Shown one piece after another: positions 35,162 through 44,574 of a stretch of 64,000 nt of DNA. Location of the stretch: the NCBI RefSeq assembly GCF_052056295.1, contig NZ_CP182493.1:1550001-1614000 (forward strand). Reading direction: 5' to 3'. The notes below the pieces were generated by a model. It was not told the origin of the DNA, searched no databases, and saw nothing but the letters and a program-made list of their open reading frames with translations. Numbering within the stretch: the first letter of the stretch is position 1; each line of letters begins with the position of its first letter. The translations under genes were made by a program, and so were the position numbers. The stretch comes from Catenovulum sp052056295. GTDB lineage: Bacteria; Pseudomonadota; Gammaproteobacteria; Enterobacterales; Alteromonadaceae.

Positions 35162-36653
35162 TATAAGCTTGCAAATTATCTTGCTGTTGTTGGGTAAAAT
35201 ATAAACCTAACTTAGTGCGACGCCACAAAATATCTTCAGCCGTTTGCGCCCATTCATCTTGCAGCAAATAATCGACTTCTTTTTGCAATAACCCGTGGCC
35301 AAAATCTTCGCCTAAATCCCTCAAGTTTTGTGCATTTTGCAAAAAATTAAAAGCTAACGAGCCGTAACTTCGACTATAGCGAGTCACTAAGTCAGTCGGC
35401 AGAAACGGGTAAGTTGTCGACAATTGTTGAAATAATTGTTGTCTTGAAGATATATCCCCACCGGGCAAAGGCAGCTTGTGTGTTTGGCTTGGTGGTAAAT
35501 CTTCAAATGTACGAATTAAACAATCAACCGCTTGCTGCGCCAACTTTCGGTAAGTGGTCACTTTGCCACCATAAATAGATAATAACGGAGGCGTATTAAT
35601 TTTTGCGTGAGAGAAAATAGCATAATCACGACTGAGATCTTGTGCACGATTATTTACAGACGATTGTTTTATTTCAAACAAGGGTCTTACGCCACTGTAT
35701 GAGTGAATTATGTCTGCCGGTGACAACTGTTGTTTAAAATGGTCATTGACCACGTCTAACAGGTAGTGGATTTCATCGACCGAAATTTTTATATCTTCAA
35801 GCTGTGTTTGCTCAACATCTGTTGTACCAATCAAACTAAAGTTATCTTGAAACGGTAATACAAACACAATTCGTCGATCAGAATTCTGTAAAATATAAGC
35901 TTTATCTTGCTGATGAATACGCGGCACAACAATATGGCTACCTTTTATATAACGCACTTGATATGGCGAGCTTGCCGCAAACACTTGATCTAACACTTGG
36001 TTTACCCAAGGGCCAGCAGCATTGATGACAGCTTTACCAACAACACTAAAGCTTTCAGTTTGAGACTGAAGCATTAGCTGCCACATAGGCTCAGGATGTT
36101 TCGCCAACTGCATAACTTTGGCATTCAAACATTGAGTTCGGGTTAGGATAGTTGCACCGCAGGCTTGTGCCGCTAATGCATTGACTATAACCAACCTAGC
36201 GTCATCCACCCAAGCATCACTATATTCAAAGCCAGTAGCAAAACTATCTTGCAAAGGTGAAGCATTCGCAAAAACAACAGATTTGGATTTTTCAAAACTA
36301 CTCTTGGCTAAGTGGTCATAAAAATATAAACCTAAGCGAATTAACCAAGGGCTGCGCAAATATTTCTGATGAGGCAAACAAAAACGCATGGGCCAGACGA
36401 TATGTGGTGCAATATCTTTTAGCACCTCGCGCTCTAACAGCGCCTTTCTCACCAGCGAAAACTGGTACTGCTCAAGATAACGTAATCCACCATGAATTAA
36501 TTTACTACTGGCAGACGAAGTGGCCCCAGCTAGATCGCCACTTTCACATAATAAAACACTTAATCCTCGCTGCGCTGCATCATAAGCAATACCGACACCA
36601 TTGATGCCACCACCAATAATCACAAGATCAAATATTTTATGATTTACAGCCAA
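35136..36653 (-). CDS. glpD: Aerobic glycerol-3-phosphate dehydrogenase GlpD
   Basis: This membrane-associated FAD enzyme oxidises glycerol-3-phosphate to dihydroxyacetone phosphate and feeds quinones. The 505-residue protein has the N-terminal FAD site VIIGGGINGVGIAYDAA, the conserved SSKLIHGGLRYLEQ, GPWVNQVLDQ, the IGTTDVE region and YGGKVTTYRKLA. The start is TTG with a strong GGGGGAG Shine-Dalgarno eight bases upstream. It is convergent and overlapping with glpK, an arrangement that could allow antisense interplay between the two steps of glycerol use. Confidence 0.95.
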   Translation of the reverse strand: MAVNHKIFDLVIIGGGINGVGIAYDAAQRGLSVLLCESGDLAGATSSASSKLIHGGLRYLEQYQFSLVRKALLEREVLKDIAPHIVWPMRFCLPHQKYLRSPWLIRLGLYFYDHLAKSSFEKSKSVVFANASPLQDSFATGFEYSDAWVDDARLVIVNALAAQACGATILTRTQCLNAKVMQLAKHPEPMWQLMLQSQTESFSVVGKAVINAAGPWVNQVLDQVFAASSPYQVRYIKGSHIVVPRIHQQDKAYILQNSDRRIVFVLPFQDNFSLIGTTDVEQTQLEDIKISVDEIHYLLDVVNDHFKQQLSPADIIHSYSGVRPLFEIKQSSVNNRAQDLSRDYAIFSHAKINTPPLLSIYGGKVTTYRKLAQQAVDCLIRTFEDLPPSQTHKLPLPGGDISSRQQLFQQLSTTYPFLPTDLVTRYSRSYGSLAFNFLQNAQNLRDLGEDFGHGLLQKEVDYLLQDEWAQTAEDILWRRTKLGLYFTQQQQDNLQAYISNLKTAG

Positions 36654-36883
36654 CTAAGCAACTCCCCCGTCAGGTATATATTCAGCTTGGTTGAAAAAGT
36701 GAGCATTAGCAAAGTTTGTTGCATAAAAATACTTGAATAGACACAATACCAGCCATATATAACTCTACAGCATATAATTAGTCAAAATAACTATACATAT
36801 AACCCACCAAAAAACATTTCTCTGACTAATATTTAATTAACACAACACAAACGTCTGTCTGCCTCTAGCAAAGGATATGCATT

Positions 36884-38872
36884 ATGCTTAAAAATTTAAC
36901 GTTCAAACAAAAACTGTTCGCGCTGATTTTCATCCCTGTTGTGGCGTTTTTGTATCTAGATGTCACGAGTATTCAAGCTGATATACAGGTCATGAATAAT
37001 GCTCAAAGGCTAATTACCACAACTGAACTGACCAATATCAATTCAAAACTAGTGCACGAATTACAAAAAGAGCGAGGTTTAAGTGCATCGTATTTTGGCG
37101 CGAAAGCACAGAAGTTTGCCAATGAACTATCACAACAAAGAAGACTTACAGACAGTGCTATACAGTCTTTTCAGCAACATATTGAGGATAAGAGTCAATT
37201 TAGCACAGCCGCAACTGATGTACTGGCGCAAGCAACTCGTGAACTCACTCAGTTATCCCGTAAACGCCAAGAAGTAGACGATTTATCTATCCCACTAGCA
37301 AGTGCCTTAGGTTATTACACGGGTATAAATAAATTGTTATTATCAACCGCCGCACTACAAGCTCAATTTAGTGACGATGCAACTATTACCCAAATATCCT
37401 CAGCGTATTACAGTTTTTTACAAGGCAAAGAGCGCGCCGGTATAGAGCGTGCTGTACTGGCCAATACTTTTGCCAACAATCAATTTGCTAACGGTAATTT
37501 TCAAAAATTTATTAGTTTAGTTGCGGAACAAGAGGCATTTTTTAGCCAATTTTCAGCGCTTGCGCCTGAACAATTAATCGAGTCTTTTCTGCTCGCACAA
37601 CGCAATGATGCCTTTAAACAAGTAGAACATATGCGCAAACAAGCAATGACTGCCGAAGTGGAAATGCTGCAAAGGTTAGATGCTGCAACTTGGTTTGGAC
37701 AAGCGACTGTTCGTATCAATGAATTGAAAAAAATTGACGACTTAATCGCTAATACTTTGTTAGAGAGAAGCCAGAGTTCGTTGAATCAAGCGCAAAATCA
37801 AGTATACCAAAAAGCTTTTTGGAGCCTGGTTATTCTATGTCTGGTTAGCTGGTTAACTTGGGCTATTATGCGAGTTATTGGCGCTCAAGTGAATAATATC
37901 GACCATACAATGAGCCAAGTTAGAGATAAACAAACCTTGTTTGTTCGCACACAAATTTTGTCAAACGACGAGTTGGGCCATATCGCAGGTTCAATCAATT
38001 CTATGCTCGGCACTTTTGCGGATGCTTTAGGCAAAATACGAACAGCAGCAAGTGAGCTGTCCGTATCGGCGAATCAGTCGAAAGTATCTGTTGCCGATAG
38101 CCACAAAGTTATCCAAAACCAACAACTTTCAACCAATCAAATTGCCGCTGCAATTGAAGAAATGTCGACAGCAGTGCAACAAGTTGCACAAGATATAGTG
38201 ATCACAGCTAACGAAGCACAGAACGCTTATCAACTTGGTTTAAGTGGGCAAAAAACCATGAGCCAGTCGTATAACTCAATTTATGCGTTAATTGATGAAG
38301 TCTCAACGCTAAACGTTGAAATATCCTCATTAAATGAAAAAAGCCATGATATCGCTAAGATGGTGGATATTATTAAAAACGTGTCCGAACAAACAAATTT
38401 ACTCGCGCTCAATGCAGCTATTGAGGCCGCTCGAGCAGGCGAACACGGCAGAGGGTTTTCCGTGGTCGCGGACGAAGTAAGAACGCTGGCAATGCGCACT
38501 CAAGAGTCAACCTCTGAAATAGAGAGCATTATCTATCAGCTACAAACGGGTACTCAAAAATCATTTGATGTCATTAAACAGTGCCAAGAAAAAGCATCAA
38601 CTGTCACCAACAGTGCAAAACAAGTGGATGAGTTTTTACACAAGATAAATACTGCCTTTAACAAAATATCTGAAATGACAGAACAAATTGCCACTGCTGC
38701 AGAGGAGCAAGTTGCCGTAGTAAATGATATCACTGTGCATATAAATGAAATTGACGGACAGAGTCACGACGTAGTACGCCACTCTAACGAAATAACTCAA
38801 GGGTCAGATATACAAGCCAAACTCGCATACGATTTAAATGAGTTAGTGAAAAAATTTAAGCTAGATAGCTAA
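36884..38872 (+). CDS. Methyl-accepting chemotaxis protein with NIT sensor domain
   Basis: The 662-residue chemoreceptor has a first membrane helix at about 9-27 and a periplasmic all-helical NIT-type domain (about 45-300) whose signature HELQKERGLSASYF is clear; NIT domains sense nitrate/nitrite in characterised cases. A second helix lies at about 305-328, then HAMP and a long signalling coiled coil with the hairpin tip EQTNLLALNAAIEAARAGEH. No C-terminal CheR/CheB pentapeptide is present. ATG with AAAGGA upstream. The ligand is inferred from the domain only. Confidence 0.9.
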   Translation: MLKNLTFKQKLFALIFIPVVAFLYLDVTSIQADIQVMNNAQRLITTTELTNINSKLVHELQKERGLSASYFGAKAQKFANELSQQRRLTDSAIQSFQQHIEDKSQFSTAATDVLAQATRELTQLSRKRQEVDDLSIPLASALGYYTGINKLLLSTAALQAQFSDDATITQISSAYYSFLQGKERAGIERAVLANTFANNQFANGNFQKFISLVAEQEAFFSQFSALAPEQLIESFLLAQRNDAFKQVEHMRKQAMTAEVEMLQRLDAATWFGQATVRINELKKIDDLIANTLLERSQSSLNQAQNQVYQKAFWSLVILCLVSWLTWAIMRVIGAQVNNIDHTMSQVRDKQTLFVRTQILSNDELGHIAGSINSMLGTFADALGKIRTAASELSVSANQSKVSVADSHKVIQNQQLSTNQIAAAIEEMSTAVQQVAQDIVITANEAQNAYQLGLSGQKTMSQSYNSIYALIDEVSTLNVEISSLNEKSHDIAKMVDIIKNVSEQTNLLALNAAIEAARAGEHGRGFSVVADEVRTLAMRTQESTSEIESIIYQLQTGTQKSFDVIKQCQEKASTVTNSAKQVDEFLHKINTAFNKISEMTEQIATAAEEQVAVVNDITVHINEIDGQSHDVVRHSNEITQGSDIQAKLAYDLNELVKKFKLDS

Positions 38873-38886
38873 TTCAGCTGTAGAAA

Positions 38887-38921
38887 GTTAGACAAGCTTA
38901 TAAAAATAAGTCTTGTCTAAC
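38887..38921. terminator. Inverted repeat between the convergent chemoreceptor and HDOD genes
   Basis: A 10-bp perfect stem GTTAGACAAG/CTTGTCTAAC, extended inside by CTTA/TAAG. It begins 15 bases after the chemoreceptor stop and contains the HDOD stop codon. There is no clean U-tract, so termination is plausible but not proven. Confidence 0.5.
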
Positions 38922-39743
38922 ATCCTCTTTGAGCTCTTGGTAATCGTCATCCGACAGGCACAAGGTTTCTAACACCGCCTCTTTAACATGCACCCAGTCA
39001 TACGAAGCAACATAACGTTTTTCAGTATGCTGGATATTTTCTGCAACTTTTAAGATTGAGTAGGACAATTTATCTTCGTAAAAATTACCACCTTGCAAAT
39101 AATCCAATTCGTGCTGGCGTAAAATAAGGTTGCAAATATTACGTGGCAAATGCCATGCATTAGCTAAATAATAACCGACCACTGCATGATTGGTTTGATA
39201 TACTTTTTCTTCAAACTGGGTTAAACACACATCATAATTTTTATTGGCCGCAGCTAACACTTTAATATAGTTATTATATTTAACCGCCATAGCTGGAATA
39301 CCACAACCGACAAACAAACCTAAAGTATGCAGGTTTTCCACTGGAATTTGCTCTTTATATCTTTGCCCAACATATAAAGCGATATTGGCAACTTCTGTAC
39401 TGGTATCCCAAAAGCGTTCTAAACTAATACAACATGATTTCTGGTCAAATGCTTCTTTTAATTTTAACCCGCGAATTAAAGCCAAAATACCATCAGCACC
39501 AATAAACATAACAGCTTGTTTGATATCAGTGACAGAACGAGCCAAACCAAAAGCTGGGCTATTAATCACTTTTAATACGGATGCTGCAATGCCAATATCC
39601 TGTGCGACCGTATTAGCGATTTCACCAACATCAGGCTCTGGTTTATTTAACTCTTGCTCTAACTCAAACAAAATTGCTGGATGAGGGGGTATAATGAAGC
39701 TACGCTTAACATCTTCCAAAATAGCGTTATTTATTTCAAACAT
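38898..39743 (-). CDS. HDOD domain protein (signal transduction)
   Basis: The 281-residue protein is filled by one HDOD domain (FIIPPHPAILFELEQEL, the IAASVLKVINSPAFGLAR core, AVMFIGADGILALIRGL). HDOD proteins act as non-catalytic scaffolds in signalling and stress regulation. No GGDEF/EAL or receiver is attached. I use the ATG at 39743, which has AAGGTGG about 11 bases upstream, rather than the GTG at 39758. It is convergent with the chemoreceptor, whose pathway it might join; that is a guess. Confidence 0.85.
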   Translation of the reverse strand: MFEINNAILEDVKRSFIIPPHPAILFELEQELNKPEPDVGEIANTVAQDIGIAASVLKVINSPAFGLARSVTDIKQAVMFIGADGILALIRGLKLKEAFDQKSCCISLERFWDTSTEVANIALYVGQRYKEQIPVENLHTLGLFVGCGIPAMAVKYNNYIKVLAAANKNYDVCLTQFEEKVYQTNHAVVGYYLANAWHLPRNICNLILRQHELDYLQGGNFYEDKLSYSILKVAENIQHTEKRYVASYDWVHVKEAVLETLCLSDDDYQELKEDVRQDLFL

Positions 39744-39820
39744 CTGCTGAAACACCACCTTTATTTGTTAGTCATAATCAGTATAGTCAAGCAAATCCAA
39801 TAAAGTAGCGCCAAATCATG

Positions 39821-41230
39821 TTAATTTGGGCTGTTCAATAAAAAATGTACCCATATGCTTAAACCGTATCCCAATGCTATGACTGGCGTCCACTTTAGAT
39901 GGCCAAAAAATGTGTAATAACCACGTGCTTGTCCCATTAAGGCTACGCCTGCAGCAGAGCCAATTGACAACATACTACCGCCAACACCAGCAGTTAAAGT
40001 TACCAGTAGCCATTGCATATGCGACATCTCTGGGTTCATAGTTAATACCGCAAACATCACAGGAATGTTATCTATTAGCGCCGACAAAACACCCACTAAA
40101 ATGTTCGCTTGTGTCGCGCCCAATTCACCATACATAAAACTGGATATAGACGCCAAATAGCCGATAAAACCTAAACCACCAACCGACAAAATCACCCCAT
40201 AAAAGAAAAACAAGGTATCCCACTCAGATCCAGCTATTTTTTTGAAGACATCAAATTGATACGGATTAGCATTGCCTGCTGGCGGATTATCAGTGTGTAT
40301 TTCCCATTTTTTACATTTTTGGCTTAAACAATAAGCATACAATTTCAAATAGCCCAAACCTAACATCATGCCGAATACAGGTGGTATATGTAAAAAGCTA
40401 TGGAAACTAACAGCAGTAACAATAGTTAATAAAAACAAAGCAACTATGGTTAAACCACCAGGTTTAAGCACATCAGCCCTAAGTTTAGCGCCTTTTGGTG
40501 TGCCCTCAGGTAAGGCAAATTGCATAATGGCCGCAGGCACTACAAAATTCACCACAGCTGGGGCAAATAAAACAAAAAACTCTGAGAATTCAACTATGCC
40601 TTTTTGCCACACCATTAGGGTTGTAATATCACCAAACGGGCTAAACGCGCCACCCGCGTTAGCGGCCACAACTATATTGATACAAGCTAAGCCAACAAAT
40701 TTTGGTCTATCTTTGCCAACTGCTAATACTACTGCACACATAATTAATGCAGTGGTTAAGTTGTCCGCAATAGGAGAGATAAAAAAGGCCAGAAAGCCAG
40801 TTAACCAAAATAATGCTTTAAAACTAAAACCAGCCGCGACTAACCTATTGCGTAAATCTTCAAATACACCTCGCTCCAACATGGCGTTGATGTATGTCAT
40901 CGCGACCAATAAGAAGAAAAATAACTCAGCATACTCTAAGAAATTATGCCGGATAGCGGATTCAACTTGATGGGAAAATCCTTGATTGCCGTAAACAATC
41001 GCAATCAAAATCCAAATAATACCAGCTGATAACATCACGGGTTTAGATTTTCTCAGGTGCAGCTTTTCTTCTAAAATAACAAAGAGATAAGCACATACAA
41101 AAACTAAAATCGACGTATAACCAAGCCAATGATTTATTAAACTAGGTACAACATCAGCAGTTGATGCGTAGGAATTAAAGGGTAGGGAGATCAATAACCA
41201 ACTAACAAGTGCCAAAACAAGTTTGTGCAT
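39821..41230 (-). CDS. nhaD: Na+/H+ antiporter NhaD
   Basis: NhaD expels sodium in exchange for protons and is typical of halophilic and marine gammaproteobacteria. The 469-residue membrane protein has about 12 helices and family motifs such as SPIADNLTTALIM (conserved Asp and Thr in the transport core), NIVVAANAGGAFSPFGDITTLM and the C-terminal GVALMGQARGYYTFF. An N-terminal signal-like helix (MHKLVLALVSWLLISLP) is present. The ATG at 41230 has GAGG six bases upstream; an in-frame ATG four codons earlier lacks one. Confidence 0.95.
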   Translation of the reverse strand: MHKLVLALVSWLLISLPFNSYASTADVVPSLINHWLGYTSILVFVCAYLFVILEEKLHLRKSKPVMLSAGIIWILIAIVYGNQGFSHQVESAIRHNFLEYAELFFFLLVAMTYINAMLERGVFEDLRNRLVAAGFSFKALFWLTGFLAFFISPIADNLTTALIMCAVVLAVGKDRPKFVGLACINIVVAANAGGAFSPFGDITTLMVWQKGIVEFSEFFVLFAPAVVNFVVPAAIMQFALPEGTPKGAKLRADVLKPGGLTIVALFLLTIVTAVSFHSFLHIPPVFGMMLGLGYLKLYAYCLSQKCKKWEIHTDNPPAGNANPYQFDVFKKIAGSEWDTLFFFYGVILSVGGLGFIGYLASISSFMYGELGATQANILVGVLSALIDNIPVMFAVLTMNPEMSHMQWLLVTLTAGVGGSMLSIGSAAGVALMGQARGYYTFFGHLKWTPVIALGYGLSIWVHFLLNSPN

Positions 41231-41360
41231 AGTTATCCTCATAAATTCAAAAATATAGAAGAGATTTATGCGTTAATTTGACATTGATAATACTTGAGTG
41301 CAATAACAAAAAGTTACAGTGTTGATGTATCGCAATATAAGAGGGAAACAAAAAGATTAA

Positions 41361-41447
41361 TGGTGCCTAGGGACGGACTCGAACCGTCACGGGTTTAACC
41401 CCGGCGGATTTTGAATCCGCTGCGTCTACCAATTTCGCCACCCAGGC
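41361..41447 (-). tRNA. tRNA-Leu(CAA)
   Basis: The acceptor stem GCCTGGG/CCTAGGC has encoded CCA at the 3' end. The anticodon stem GCGGA/TCCGC encloses loop TTCAAAA (anticodon CAA). A variable arm GGGGTTAAACCC and T-loop GGTTCGAGTCC are present. The 87-nt length and long variable arm are as expected for a class II leucine tRNA. Confidence 0.95.
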
Positions 41448-41477
41448 ATAGGTGAGAACTCGTAAAGAGTGACGCGC

Positions 41478-41505
41478 ATTATACAAAGCCAACAATTGCA
41501 AGCAA
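41478..41505 (-). promoter_or_regulatory. Promoter of tRNA-Leu
   Basis: On the minus strand -35 TTGCTT (41500-41505) and -10 TATAAT (41478-41483) are 16 bp apart. A GCGCG discriminator follows the -10, as in stringently controlled stable-RNA promoters. Confidence 0.7.
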
Positions 41506-41646
41506 GTACTTTTTTATAAATCATTGTTTAAATGCTTAAATATCCAGCAAATACAAACAAAACAACAAATTTATCAGCAGTAACTAGCCATCAAACAAGC
41601 TTAATAGGTACAATGCTCACGCAATTTCTTAGCCGATAAATAAATT

Positions 41647-42162
41647 ATGTCAGAACAAACTCCCGCAAACGCCCAATCACAAGTACAACGTGCCGGCCTT
41701 ATTCGCCGTATCGGCGCATGGGTTTACGACGGGCTCATTATCATTGCCATTATGTTGTTAGCATCATCTGTTGGTTTAGCTATTATTAGTGGCTTCGAAT
41801 CCGCCGGAATAATTGATCTTGGAGTTGATGGTGATATTTCTGAGTACGCGCGCAACAACCTTATTTATCAAATTTATTTAGCAGTTTGTTTTGTTGGCTT
41901 TTACGTCTGGTTTTGGCGTCGCGGCGGTCAAACCGCAGGAATGAAAACTTGGCGACTGCAGCTACGCAGCCTAAATGGCAAACAACTTACCCATGCCCAA
42001 TGTTTAATTCGTTTGGCTTGTTCACTAGGTGGTTTAAGCAACCTATGGGTTATTTTACCTTGGAGCGGTAAACGCGCACTGCACGATATCGCCTCTAAAA
42101 CCGAAGTTGTTGTGCTTTCCAAAGATCAAAACAAACACGTTAACTGGAAAGGTTATATGTAG
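41647..42162 (+). CDS. RDD family membrane protein
   Basis: The 171-residue inner-membrane protein starts with the RDD signature (AGLIRRIGAWVYDGLIIIA), has three hydrophobic segments at about 32-55, 75-95 and 125-145, and the conserved second motif GGQTAGMKTWRLQL. RDD proteins are poorly understood; some have been implicated in ion transport. ATG without a strong Shine-Dalgarno. Monocistronic, convergent with the tRNA-Val genes. Confidence 0.85.
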   Translation: MSEQTPANAQSQVQRAGLIRRIGAWVYDGLIIIAIMLLASSVGLAIISGFESAGIIDLGVDGDISEYARNNLIYQIYLAVCFVGFYVWFWRRGGQTAGMKTWRLQLRSLNGKQLTHAQCLIRLACSLGGLSNLWVILPWSGKRALHDIASKTEVVVLSKDQNKHVNWKGYM

Positions 42163-42185
42163 CCTTTCCACATTCAGAATAACTC

Positions 42186-42267
42186 TGTGCATAAAGGGTG
42201 GAAAAGGGTTGAATAATTTCTGGATAAAACAGGGATAAAATAAAACTGTGGAAAAGTTTGTGAATAA
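42186..42267 (-). other. Cluster of three DnaA-box-like 9-mers
   Basis: On the minus strand TTATGCACA (42186-42194) and TTATTCACA (42259-42267) fit the DnaA consensus TTATNCACA exactly, and TTTTCCACA (42247-42255) differs by one base. All three face the same way in a 138-base gap between the RDD gene and tRNA-Val. DnaA binding is inferred; chance matches in AT-rich DNA are possible. Confidence 0.35.
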
Positions 42268-42300
42268 TCAGTTGAATTATTTTCGATAAGCTTGAATAAG

Positions 42301-42376
42301 TGGTGGACGCTACTGGACTTGAACCAGTGACCCTCGCCTTGTAAGGGCGATGCTCTCCCAACTGAGCTAAGCGTCC
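42301..42376 (-). tRNA. tRNA-Val(UAC), copy 2
   Basis: A 76-nt cloverleaf with acceptor GGACGCT/AGCGTCC, encoded CCA, anticodon stem TCGCC/GGCGA with loop CTTACAA (anticodon TAC). Identical to the neighbouring copy at 42404. Confidence 0.95.
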
Positions 42377-42403
42377 ATCTAAAAAGACAACACACAAGAA
42401 GGA

Positions 42404-42479
42404 TGGTGGACGCTACTGGACTTGAACCAGTGACCCTCGCCTTGTAAGGGCGATGCTCTCCCAACTGAGCTAAGCGTCC
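42404..42479 (-). tRNA. tRNA-Val(UAC), copy 1
   Basis: Same 76-nt sequence as the copy at 42301; the copies are separated by a 27-base spacer and probably cotranscribed from the promoter at 42525-42552. In E. coli valine tRNA genes also neighbour gltX. Confidence 0.95.
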
Positions 42480-42524
42480 ATCTTTTGCTTCATGGTTAAC
42501 ACCATGTCGCTGTGTGTGGTGCGC

Positions 42525-42552
42525 ATTATAGGGATGCGCGCAAAACTGTCAA
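42525..42552 (-). promoter_or_regulatory. Promoter of the tRNA-Val pair
   Basis: The minus strand shows consensus -35 TTGACA (42547-42552) and -10 TATAAT (42525-42530) with a 16-bp spacer and a GCGC discriminator, typical of strong, stringently controlled tRNA promoters. Confidence 0.85.
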
Positions 42553-42727
42553 CACTAAATCTGAAAAAAAATACGCTTTTGTTTCAAGCGAACAAAAATT
42601 CAGCGAAAAACGCAAAATATCAACAAATAAAGGCTCAACGATCGCAAATCCGATTAGGCAACTGCCTTTAGCATTGCTAAAATGCCCACCTTGATATTTG
42701 CTAACTTCAATTTTGTGGAAGACAAAA

Positions 42728-44137
42728 ATGACGATTAAAACACGTTTTGCACCTAGCCCAACTGGTTATTTACATGTTGGTGGTGCTCGTACCGCCCTTT
42801 ACTCTTGGTTATTTGCCAAAGCTAACCAAGGTGAATTTGTATTACGTATAGAAGATACAGATTTAGAACGTTCAACCCAACAAGCAATTGATGCCATTAT
42901 GGATGGTATGAATTGGTTAGGTTTAGAGTGGAACGAAGGCCCATATTACCAAACCAAACGTTTTGACCGTTATAAAGCTTTAATTCAACAATTGTTAGAA
43001 GAAGGCAAAGCATACAAATGTTTCACCACGCCAGCGGAATTAGACGAAATGCGTGAAAAACAAATGGCGGCAGGTGAAAAACCAAGATACAACGGTTTAT
43101 GGCGTGATAGAACTGATCACCCAACAGATCAACCATATGTTATTCGTTTCAAAAATCCACTTGAAGGTTGTGTGGTATTTGACGATAAAATTCGCGGTAA
43201 AATTGAAGTTGCCAATAAAGAATTAGACGACTTAGTTATTTTGCGCTCTGACGGCGCGCCGACTTATAACTTCTGTGTTGTGGTAGACGACTGGGATATG
43301 GGCATTACACATGTTGTTCGTGGTGAAGACCATATCAACAACACCCCACGCCAAATTAATATTTTACAAGCTTTAGGTGCACCTGTGCCTACTTATGCGC
43401 ATGTTTCTATGATTTTGGGTGACGACGGTAAAAAACTATCTAAACGCCATGGTGCAGTTAGTGTTATGCAATACCGTGACGAAGGTTATTTACCTCAAGC
43501 TTTATTAAACTATTTAGTGCGTTTAGGTTGGTCTCATGGTGACCAAGAAATTTTCAGCTTAGAAGAAATGATTAATTTGTTCTCATTAGAAGCTATTAAT
43601 AAAGCCGCTTCTGCTTTTAACACTGAAAAATTGATTTGGTTAAATCAACACTATATTAAAACCTCACCAGTTGAAGAAGTGATTGAACACTTACAATGGC
43701 ACTTGCAAGAACAAAAATTAGATGTGTCGAACGGCCCATCTTTAGCTGATGTAATAAAGATTCAAGCCGACAGAGTAAAAACCTTAAAAGAGTTTGTCGA
43801 AATATCTCGCTACTTTTTTGAAGATTTTTCTGAATTTGAAGCAAATGCTGCGAAAAAACATTTACGCCCTGTTGCTAAAGAGCCACTACAATTAGTTAAA
43901 CAAAAACTAGCAGACTTAACTGATTGGTCACCTGAATCAATCCAAGCAGCGATTAACCAAACGGCAGAAGATTTATCTGTTGGTATGGGTAAAGTAGGTA
44001 TGCCACTGCGTGTTGCAGCAACAGGTGGTGGTAACTCACCTTCGCTAGATGTTACGTTAGCGTTAATAGATAGACAAAAAATAATCAATCGAATCGACTT
44101 GGCGCTCGAGTTTATAAATAATCGAGAAAATGCATAA
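42728..44137 (+). CDS. gltX: Glutamyl-tRNA synthetase GltX
   Basis: GltX charges tRNA-Glu. The 469-residue class I synthetase has the HIGH-type motif as HVGGARTA (preceded by RFAPSPTGYL) and the KMSKS-type loop KLSKRHG. The anticodon-binding C-terminal part is complete. I use the ATG at 42728 (MTIKTRFAPSPTG), preceded by GGAAGA; an in-frame TTG ten codons upstream would add an unlikely extension. It is divergent from tRNA-Val and directly upstream of tRNA-Ala and three tRNA-Glu genes. Confidence 0.97.
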   Translation: MTIKTRFAPSPTGYLHVGGARTALYSWLFAKANQGEFVLRIEDTDLERSTQQAIDAIMDGMNWLGLEWNEGPYYQTKRFDRYKALIQQLLEEGKAYKCFTTPAELDEMREKQMAAGEKPRYNGLWRDRTDHPTDQPYVIRFKNPLEGCVVFDDKIRGKIEVANKELDDLVILRSDGAPTYNFCVVVDDWDMGITHVVRGEDHINNTPRQINILQALGAPVPTYAHVSMILGDDGKKLSKRHGAVSVMQYRDEGYLPQALLNYLVRLGWSHGDQEIFSLEEMINLFSLEAINKAASAFNTEKLIWLNQHYIKTSPVEEVIEHLQWHLQEQKLDVSNGPSLADVIKIQADRVKTLKEFVEISRYFFEDFSEFEANAAKKHLRPVAKEPLQLVKQKLADLTDWSPESIQAAINQTAEDLSVGMGKVGMPLRVAATGGGNSPSLDVTLALIDRQKIINRIDLALEFINNRENA

Positions 44138-44144
44138 TTTTTTG

Positions 44145-44183
44145 TTGACATGATAGGTCGGGGTGCATAGAATGCGCCCCGCG
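44145..44183 (+). promoter_or_regulatory. Promoter of the tRNA-Ala/tRNA-Glu cluster
   Basis: Consensus -35 TTGACA (44145-44150), 17-bp spacer and -10 TAGAAT (44168-44173), followed by a very GC-rich discriminator GCGCCCCGCG. The discriminator predicts negative control by ppGpp, whose synthetase relA is in the same window. Confidence 0.85.
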
Positions 44184-44225
44184 TTGAAGGGAAAGCCTTT
44201 CTAACAAAGGATTACCTAAGCAAGA

Positions 44226-44301
44226 GGGGCTATAGCTCAGCTGGGAGAGCGCAACACTGGCAGTGTTGAGGTCAGCGGTTCGATCCCGCTTAGCTCCACC
44301 A
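44226..44301 (+). tRNA. tRNA-Ala(GGC)
   Basis: A 76-nt cloverleaf with acceptor GGGGCTA/TAGCTCC, encoded CCA, anticodon stem CAACA/TGTTG with loop CTGGCAG (anticodon GGC). First gene of a four-tRNA operon. Confidence 0.95.
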
Positions 44302-44362
44302 AGTTTTTGCTTAACTTCAATGTAATGGCCTAACAACTTTTAGTTGTTCTGAAATACTCAGC

Positions 44363-44438
44363 GTCCCATTCGTCTAGAGGCCTAGGACACCGCCCTTTCA
44401 CGGCGGTAACAGGGGTTCGAATCCCCTATGGGACGCCA
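44363..44438 (+). tRNA. tRNA-Glu(UUC), copy 1
   Basis: A 76-nt tRNA with acceptor GTCCCAT/ATGGGAC, anticodon stem CCGCC/GGCGG and loop CTTTCAC (anticodon TTC), with encoded GCCA end. One of three identical copies. Confidence 0.95.
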
Positions 44439-44465
44439 ATATTTTTGATTTGTAAGTTCCTAAGT

Positions 44466-44541
44466 GTCCCATTCGTCTAGAGGCCTAGGACACCGCCCTT
44501 TCACGGCGGTAACAGGGGTTCGAATCCCCTATGGGACGCCA
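44466..44541 (+). tRNA. tRNA-Glu(UUC), copy 2
   Basis: Identical over all 76 bases to copy 1, after a 27-base spacer. Confidence 0.95.
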
Positions 44542-44574
44542 TTTACAATTTATAAATCACGCAAGTTCCTATGC

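Noticed and set aside
42140..42464. Open frames over the tRNA-Val genes
   Set aside because: They are antisense or sense readings of the tRNAs, which explain the repeated peptide in them.
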